From NCBI GenBank assembly GCA_040387755.1, contig JAZKDB010000002.1, forward strand, positions 1,612,001 through 1,676,000: a DNA stretch of 64,000 bases, read 5' to 3'. Source of the stretch: Rurimicrobium sp040387755. Lineage in GTDB: Bacteria > Bacteroidota > Bacteroidia > Chitinophagales > Chitinophagaceae. Position numbers and translations under genes: made by a program. Positions within the stretch are counted from its first letter, which is position 1, and each line of letters starts with the position of its first letter. Shown in pieces: positions 59,163-64,000 of this stretch. Under the pieces are notes generated by a model that saw only the letters and a program-made list of their open reading frames with translations, made no database searches and was not told the origin of the DNA.

Positions 59163-59589
59163 TTAATTAAGGCAAAATGGACGATAATAAAAAGTATAAA
59201 ACCTTTCAAGATTTAGAGGTCTGGAAGAAATCAAGAACCTTTAAAGTTGCCATTTTCGAATTAACCAATCAATTTCCCAAAGACGAAAAATTTGCTCTTT
59301 CTGATCAGATAAAAAGAACCTCTCGGTCTATTGCAGCAAATATTGCCGAAGGTTAGGGAAGATTTTCTTACAGAGATCAAATACATTTTTGCATACAAGC
59401 TAGGGGCTCGCTTTACGAATGTTTAAATCATTTAATAGATGCTGCTGATTGCAACTACATTACTGAAGAAACAAAAACTGAATTTGCAATAAAAGTTGAA
59501 GAGTTATCCAAAATTTTGAACGGAAATATTTCGTGGCTCAAAACAATGACCACCACAAACTAACTACTTTAACCAATTGCCTTTTTTAA
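59163..59589 (+). mobile_element. Possible inserted IVP-type unit with inverted-repeat-like ends
   Basis: TTAATTAAGGCAAAATGG (59163-59180) on the left and, read on the minus strand, TTAAAAAAGGCAATTGG (59589-59573) on the right enclose the four-helix-bundle pseudogene between scoA and scoB. No target-site duplication is obvious. The similarity could be chance in AT-rich sequence. Confidence 0.35.
59177..59563 (+). pseudogene. Four-helix-bundle protein (23S rRNA intervening-sequence/IVP family) with internal TAG
   Basis: 129 codons from ATG 59177 to TAA 59561-59563. The translation begins MDDNKKYKTFQDLEVWKKSR, continues QIKRTSRSIAANIAEG, then TAG at codon 60 (59354-59356), then GRFSYRDQIHFCIQARGSLYE and ends ISWLKTMTTTN. 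Both halves carry the unmistakable TIGR02436 signature (LEVWKKS, R-S-I-A-A-N-I-A-E-G-x-GR), and the stop replaces the aromatic residue usually found between EG and GR. One nonsense change in an otherwise intact frame indicates recent inactivation, or read-through. Confidence 0.85.
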
Positions 59590-59609
59590 CGCATTTAACT
59601 TAACAAATA

Positions 59610-60266
59610 ATGGGCTTAACCAAAGAGCAGATTGCTCAAAGAATATCAAAGGAATTAAAAGACGGATACTATGTAAACCTGGGTATTGGTATACCAACTC
59701 TTGTGGCCAATTATATCCCTGAAGGTATCAATGTAGTGCTACAGAGCGAAAATGGCTTATTGGGCATGGGGCCTTTTCCGGAAGAAGGAAAAGAAGACGC
59801 AGACTTAATCAATGCAGGTAAACAAACGATTACCACACTGCCCGGTTCGGCAATCTTTGATAGTGCAATGAGCTTCGGAATGATACGCGCGGGAAAAGTA
59901 CACCTCACAGTTTTAGGCGCTATGGAAGTAGCGGATAATGGAGACATTGCCAACTGGAAAATACCCAACAAAATGGTGAAAGGTATGGGCGGAGCTATGG
60001 ATTTGGTGGCGGCTGCAAAAAATATTATTGTAGCAATGCAACACACTAACCCAAAAGGTGAAAGCAAATTACTTAGCAAATGCAGCCTGCCGCTTACAGG
60101 TATTCAATGTGTCACGAAAATTGTAACAGATTTGGGCGTATTTGAAATCACAGCCGAAGGTTTTAAATGTGTAGAACATGCGCCGGACGTGACGATTGAT
60201 GAAATAAAAGCCAAAACAGCCGGAAGATTAGTAATAGCCGATGATATCAAGGCCGTAGCGGTTTAA
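59610..60266 (+). CDS. scoB: 3-oxoacid CoA-transferase subunit B
   Basis: 218 residues. GYYVNLGIGIPTLVANYIPEGINVVLQSENGLLGMGPFP contains the catalytic Glu47 that forms the CoA thioester; AMSFGMIRAGKVHLTVLGAMEVADNGDIANWKIPNKMVKGMGGAMDLVAAAKNIIVAMQH and TGIQCVTKIVTDLGVFEI follow. Second half of the transferase with scoA. Whether it is still co-transcribed across the pseudogene is not known; no clear TAnnTTTG is seen in the gap. Confidence 0.96.
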   Translation: MGLTKEQIAQRISKELKDGYYVNLGIGIPTLVANYIPEGINVVLQSENGLLGMGPFPEEGKEDADLINAGKQTITTLPGSAIFDSAMSFGMIRAGKVHLTVLGAMEVADNGDIANWKIPNKMVKGMGGAMDLVAAAKNIIVAMQHTNPKGESKLLSKCSLPLTGIQCVTKIVTDLGVFEITAEGFKCVEHAPDVTIDEIKAKTAGRLVIADDIKAVAV

Positions 60267-60319
60267 CATTCCTCTTTCCCTTTGGGGACATTACTTTTCT
60301 TACTTTAGCTGCTTGGATT

Positions 60320-61024
60320 ATGTCATTAATCAGTGCCATATTAGGTGGTTTGTTGCTGGGGCTATTTATGGCTATCTCGGTAGGCCCCACTTTATTTGCC
60401 ATCATAAAATACAGCCTTAATCATAGTTACAAAACGGGTTTGGCATTTGTGATGGGTGTTTCTATTTCCGACATCATGTATGTGTCGATAGCTAATCTGG
60501 CTGCACCCTGGCTGGACTTTATCTATAAATACGAAAAGCAGGTCGCGCTTGTTGGAGGCGCAATTTTATTTTTCGTAGGGCTGCTTGGGCTGATACGAAA
60601 ATATAAACCGGTAAGACCGTCTTCCTCCAAAAACATTATCAGCAGTGGCCATTATTTCAGAATTTTCAGTAGTGGATTTTTAATCAACACAGCCAATCCG
60701 GGTGTGATTATTAACTGGATTGCATCGGTAACACTGGTAACCAATGCCACCGCAAAAATGACCACGATGGAAGGTGGTATATATCGTTTAGCCTTTTTCG
60801 GCACTTGTCTGGCATTAGTGTTGGGAGTAGATTTTTTGAAAGTTTTCCTTGCAGATAATATCCGACGGAAACTAACACTCAGAAAAGTGATGTATCTGCA
60901 AAAAATTTCTGGTGCCTGTTTGTTGATTATAGGCGCCGCCCTTATTGCCTTTACCCTATTCGGCAACTATTTTGATGAACCTAAAAACATCAAAACAAGC
61001 GCATCCATTCAGCATATTCAATAG
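60320..61024 (+). CDS. LysE-family translocator
   Basis: 234 residues with six hydrophobic helices. ILGGLLLGLFMAISVGPTLFAIIKYSLNHSYKTGLAFVMGVSISDIMYV is the LysE/RhtB N-terminal signature (GPxx...G...G...D). GAILFFVGLLGLIRKYKP and SGFLINTANPGVIINWIASV follow. Members export amino acids or related small molecules; the substrate here is unknown. The 54 bases upstream contain TACTTTAG, a poor -7 candidate. Confidence 0.88.
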   Translation: MSLISAILGGLLLGLFMAISVGPTLFAIIKYSLNHSYKTGLAFVMGVSISDIMYVSIANLAAPWLDFIYKYEKQVALVGGAILFFVGLLGLIRKYKPVRPSSSKNIISSGHYFRIFSSGFLINTANPGVIINWIASVTLVTNATAKMTTMEGGIYRLAFFGTCLALVLGVDFLKVFLADNIRRKLTLRKVMYLQKISGACLLIIGAALIAFTLFGNYFDEPKNIKTSASIQHIQ

Positions 61025-61045
61025 AATTTTTAAAAAATCAACGCC

Positions 61046-61264
61046 ATGAAAAAATTAACCTTTACCAGTTTATGTTGTTTTGCTCTGGCTTTCATGTCCT
61101 GCCAAAAGAAAGAGTATACCTGTCATTGTGATGGAGGTTTTAGCGGAAACGGCGATACTTTTATAATCAAAAAGTCAAGTAAAGGAAATGCAAAAAGTGA
61201 ATGCTATAATTACAATACCAGCATTAACACCAATGATGGGTTTCATAATTGCGAACTGAAATAA
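61046..61264 (+). CDS. Small predicted lipoprotein, function unknown
   Basis: 72 residues. MKKLTFTSLCCFALAFMSCQKKEY has a lipobox ending at Cys19. Four more Cys lie in the 53-residue mature part (TCHCDGG, SECYNY, FHNCELK), which suggests disulfides or metal binding. Follows the LysE gene by 21 bases. Confidence 0.65.
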   Translation: MKKLTFTSLCCFALAFMSCQKKEYTCHCDGGFSGNGDTFIIKKSSKGNAKSECYNYNTSINTNDGFHNCELK

Positions 61265-61282
61265 AGCTTTGCAATTCCCCTT

Positions 61283-61771
61283 ATGTACAATTTTACCGCC
61301 ATAGACTTTGAAACAGCGAATGCAAATCCAAACAGTATTTGCCAAATCGGACTCATAAGGGTAGAAAATGGTATTGTCGTAAAAGAAATCAACTTTTTGG
61401 TACAACCACCACGCAATTATTACTGGGGTAGTTTTATAAATGTACATGGCATCAAACCCTCAATGACGGCTTTTTCGCCTAGCTTTTCAGAACTGTGGCC
61501 TGATATCGAACCTTATATTCAACAGCAACATATTGTGGCACACAATATCAGTTTTGACAACAATTGTCTGAAGAAAACTTTGGAACATTATTTCATCCCC
61601 ATACCCGAATATAAAACGCACTGCACTTATAAAATTTATAAAAAAGGGTTGGCAAAAATTTGTTTAGAGCATAATATCCAACTGAATCATCATGATGCAC
61701 TGTCAGACGCCAATGCATGCGCAACATTATTTTTAATGCACCTTAGAGAAAAAAATGCAGACTTGTTTTAG
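61283..61771 (+). CDS. DnaQ-like 3'-5' exonuclease (DEDDh)
   Basis: 162 residues. YNFTAIDFETANANPNSICQIGLIRVENG holds Asp8 and Glu10 (Exo I); HIVAHNISFDNNCLKKTLEHY holds the Exo II Asp; LNHHDALSDANACATLFL holds the His and Asp of Exo III. This is a single exonuclease domain like the polymerase III epsilon subunit but without a polymerase-binding tail. It probably acts in DNA or RNA end processing; its partner is unknown. Confidence 0.9.
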   Translation: MYNFTAIDFETANANPNSICQIGLIRVENGIVVKEINFLVQPPRNYYWGSFINVHGIKPSMTAFSPSFSELWPDIEPYIQQQHIVAHNISFDNNCLKKTLEHYFIPIPEYKTHCTYKIYKKGLAKICLEHNIQLNHHDALSDANACATLFLMHLREKNADLF

Positions 61772-61788
61772 GGCAATGAGGTCATCAA

Positions 61789-61816
61789 AAAAGGGTACAA
61801 ATTATTGTACCCTTTT
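61789..61816. terminator. Bidirectional terminator
   Basis: AAAAGGGTACAA / TTGTACCCTTTT with loop ATTA between the convergent exonuclease and aldo/keto reductase genes. Confidence 0.92.
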
Positions 61817-61841
61817 CTACATAATTATTGCCCTGTAACTA

Positions 61842-62825
61842 CTACACGAATATCGGTTTGTTATTCATCACCAACTCTATTTTCTCCATTACTTCGCCAG
61901 TCAATAAGGGCAAAACATCCAGCGCTTTAAGGTTCTCCAGTAACTGAGAATCTTTTGTTGCACCCAAAATGGCTGTCGTTACATTTGGATTGTGTATGCA
62001 CCAGGCTATTGCCAGTGTTGCCATAGTAGTATTTAGCTCTTCAGCTATTTTAGTTAATTGTTTCACTTTCTCTATTCTATCGTCTGCCAGAGTACGGTCT
62101 TTCAACCATTCAAATCCTTCAATTCCTAAACGTGAACCTTCAGGAATCCCATTATTATATTTACCCGTCAGCAAACCGGAGCATAAAGGGCTCCAGATGG
62201 TTGTTCCCAATCCTATATTTTTGAATACTGTAGTATAGTCTCGTTCCATTTTATCGCGCTCAAAAAGATTGTATTGTGGTTGCTCCATTGCCGGCCCGAT
62301 AAGGCGAAGGTCTTTGGCTACCATATGTGCTTCAACAATCTCAGCTGCAGTCCATTCGCTGGTACCCCAATATAGGATTTTGCCTTGCTGTATCAAATGG
62401 TTCATCGTCCACACCACTTCCTCAATTGGCGTTGTACGATCCGGGCGATGACAGAAAAACAGATCAATATACTCCAGCTGAAGGCGCACCAAAGCTTCAT
62501 TACAGGCTTCTGTCAAATGTTTACGACTAAGACCTGTTTGATTAGGCTTATTCTCTTTACCCCTGCTGCCAAAAAAAGCTTTACTGGAGACTACATATGA
62601 GGAGCGTTCCCAACTTTTAGACTTCAGAACCCTACCCATCATTTTTTCACTTTCTCCTAAAGAATACACCTCAGCATTATCAAAAAAGTTGACCCCATTT
62701 TCGTAGGCAATACTCATTAATTTATCGGCACTGTTATCTTCTATTTGTTTGGCAAATGTTACCCAGGATCCATAGGAAAGAACACTTAGTTCCAAACCCG
62801 TTTTACCCATTTTTCTATACTGCAT
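61842..62825 (-). CDS. Aldo/keto reductase (Kv-beta/YghZ-like)
   Basis: 327 residues, TIM-barrel NADPH enzyme. MQYRKMGKTGLELSVLSYGSW, catalytic Asp49 and Tyr54 in NFFDNAEVYSLGESEKMMG, Lys82 in VVSSKAFF, His in LFFCHRPDRTTPIEE, GKILYWGTSEWTAAEI, PQYNLFERDKMERDY, and the C-terminal NADP-binding WCIHNPNVTTAILGATK. Closest in pattern to the voltage-gated potassium-channel beta-subunit group. Reduces aldehydes; the substrate is unknown. Confidence 0.93.
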   Translation of the reverse strand: MQYRKMGKTGLELSVLSYGSWVTFAKQIEDNSADKLMSIAYENGVNFFDNAEVYSLGESEKMMGRVLKSKSWERSSYVVSSKAFFGSRGKENKPNQTGLSRKHLTEACNEALVRLQLEYIDLFFCHRPDRTTPIEEVVWTMNHLIQQGKILYWGTSEWTAAEIVEAHMVAKDLRLIGPAMEQPQYNLFERDKMERDYTTVFKNIGLGTTIWSPLCSGLLTGKYNNGIPEGSRLGIEGFEWLKDRTLADDRIEKVKQLTKIAEELNTTMATLAIAWCIHNPNVTTAILGATKDSQLLENLKALDVLPLLTGEVMEKIELVMNNKPIFV

Positions 62826-63061
62826 TGCTTATGATTTTGATTGTGAAAGAACGTTGCAAATTAAAACAAAACAATCCATGCAATGTTATTTGAATTTACA
62901 CGTTAAACAATGGTATTATCTATTTTATCTCATAAGCTTTAAGGTTAAGGGCACATAGCTAAAGTAAACTTATTCACTACAGTCTTTTAATTTTTAAATT
63001 GTATTCTTCCATTGTATTTATTTCGCCTATTAATTATTTTTAATTTAGCTTAAAATAAGTC

Positions 63062-63069
63062 TATTTTTG
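63062..63069 (+). promoter_or_regulatory. -7 element (TATTTTTG) upstream of the Wzz-like gene
   Basis: TATTTTTG lies 25 bases before the ATG at 63095; no good -33 TTTG is visible at 19-21 bases. The 268-base gap from 62826 otherwise holds only AT-rich sequence. Confidence 0.5.
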
Positions 63070-63094
63070 AATTTAACCCAAGTTCTATATCCTG

Positions 63095-64000
63095 ATGGAA
63101 ACCCCTCCTGCCAAACTAGTACAAAATATTATTAAAATACTGATTCTTAAAAAGCAAAAGATTATTTATTACTGCCTGAGCGCAATGATTTTGGGCTTGA
63201 TTATCAGTCTTGTAAAACCAAAAGCATATAAAGCAGAAACGGCTTTTATTCTTAAAAATCACCTCTTTGCCGACAGAAGTTATCTGTACAGTAAAGACAT
63301 GCGCTATATCAACTATTACGCTCCCGAAGATGATATTGAAAGACTCATAGCCCTTATTGATGCTGATAGTGTTATTGACATTTTGATAAAAGACCTGAAC
63401 CTCATTAAATATTATGAAGTAGACACTGTGAACAAGCCAAAGGCCATGCGCTTGCTCAAAAAAACCATTGCCAAAAAAGTAAAGATTATCCGCACTCCCG
63501 AAAAAAATGCGGAGCTATCTTATAAAGACGCAAACGCTGATACTGCTGCAATAATAGCCAATAAGTATCTTGAATTGATTGAGAAAACACTTCGTAAAAA
63601 TTATAATAAAGTAAGGCAGGATGTATTGTTTTCCCTTCAAACAAAAATCAGGGATGAAGATAGTGTGCTAACCGTGTTGTCTGACTCTCTGGCTCGTATG
63701 CGTCAATATTATCGCATTTATGACATTATTAACCCCACCAGAGGCAATATGATGTTGAATATGCACATAACTGATAATGGCCATCCTGAATTTGCAAAAG
63801 GGCTGGAATTAATACAAAATATCGAATCGGTAAAAGACAGAATGGTGGCAGACCGCTCAGATCATATCTCTCTGGCCAATCAATATACCAACAGTACACA
63901 ACTCAATGATTTGTCTTTAATACAGATTATCAGGGTAGCAGAGCCCCCATTAAAAACCACTGGCTTGGGGATTATTGCTACATCATTACTGTGTGGGTTG
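63095..64000 (+). CDS. Wzz-like polysaccharide chain-length determinant (3' end cut by window)
   Basis: 302 codons open to the window edge from ATG 63095. N terminus METPPAKLVQNIIKILILKKQK, then a membrane helix (IIYYCLSAMILGLIISLV, about 23-40) and VKPKAYKAETAFILKN, as in Wzz proteins. A long periplasmic helical region follows (DDIERLIALIDADSVIDILIKDL, KYLELIEKTLRKNYNKVRQDVLFSLQTKI). Near the edge VAEPPLKTTGLGIIATSLLCG marks the Pro-rich motif and second membrane helix. Such proteins set the length of O-antigen or capsule chains. Confidence 0.8.
   Translation, partial: METPPAKLVQNIIKILILKKQKIIYYCLSAMILGLIISLVKPKAYKAETAFILKNHLFADRSYLYSKDMRYINYYAPEDDIERLIALIDADSVIDILIKDLNLIKYYEVDTVNKPKAMRLLKKTIAKKVKIIRTPEKNAELSYKDANADTAAIIANKYLELIEKTLRKNYNKVRQDVLFSLQTKIRDEDSVLTVLSDSLARMRQYYRIYDIINPTRGNMMLNMHITDNGHPEFAKGLELIQNIESVKDRMVADRSDHISLANQYTNSTQLNDLSLIQIIRVAEPPLKTTGLGIIATSLLCGL

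Overview
The window is a low-GC chromosomal segment of a free-living member of the Bacteroidota, probably of the Chitinophagales/Sphingobacteriales type (inference). Support: promoters of the form TTTG-N19-21-TAnnTTTG, no Shine-Dalgarno signals, several TTG/GTG starts, secreted proteins ending in type IX secretion (T9SS) type A or type B sorting domains, a FtsL_2-type ftsL, and the dcw order mraZ-rsmH-ftsL-ftsI-murE-mraY-murD-ftsW-murG-murC-ftsQ-ftsA-ftsZ.

Layout. 1-7.2 kb: a cut PagL-like gene, folA with a shrunken methyltransferase-family gene, a CNNM/CorC protein, an MlaE permease, a thioredoxin-fold protein, rarA and a NYN-LOTUS protein coupled to a small secreted protein. 7.3-14 kb: two T9SS cargo proteins, a lipoprotein, an orphan response regulator and tRNA-Leu(UAG). 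14-22.8 kb: proline dehydrogenase, an ABC ATPase, RlmK-like methyltransferase, ychF, PPK2, the adk-obg operon, ferritin and rluE. 22.8-24.3 kb: a tRNA-Ala(GGC) gene embedded in a tandem array of about 341-bp units. Each unit joins a tRNA-Ala 3' half whose anticodon arm (in all but the working tRNA) is a TCCCGAA-N4-TTCGGGA hairpin, a terminator-like hairpin and a GIY-YIG nuclease gene in successive stages of decay. This is the strongest candidate for an undescribed system. 24.3-27.8 kb: an ABC exporter and nadE.

27.8-28.2 kb: an AT-rich gap with three perfect DnaA boxes and three 10-bp-spaced MraZ boxes, lying where gene direction switches from mostly minus to almost wholly plus; it is the dcw promoter and possibly a replication origin. 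28.2-44.0 kb: the whole dcw operon for peptidoglycan precursor synthesis and division. 45.4-52.0 kb: a surface-glycan cluster (two glycosyltransferases, three methyltransferases, a flippase) that holds all the runs of seven or more G or C that I found, including G8 and G11 inside one glycosyltransferase, as in a phase-variable locus. LamG-containing T9SS proteins flank this cluster.

55-64 kb: nfu, a thioredoxin-fold/gamma-carbonic anhydrase/GT2 operon, thyA, a split CoA-transferase (scoA/scoB) interrupted by a four-helix-bundle (IVP-type) pseudogene with inverted-repeat-like edges, a LysE exporter, a lipoprotein, a DnaQ-like exonuclease, an aldo/keto reductase and the start of a Wzz-like polysaccharide gene cut by the window edge.
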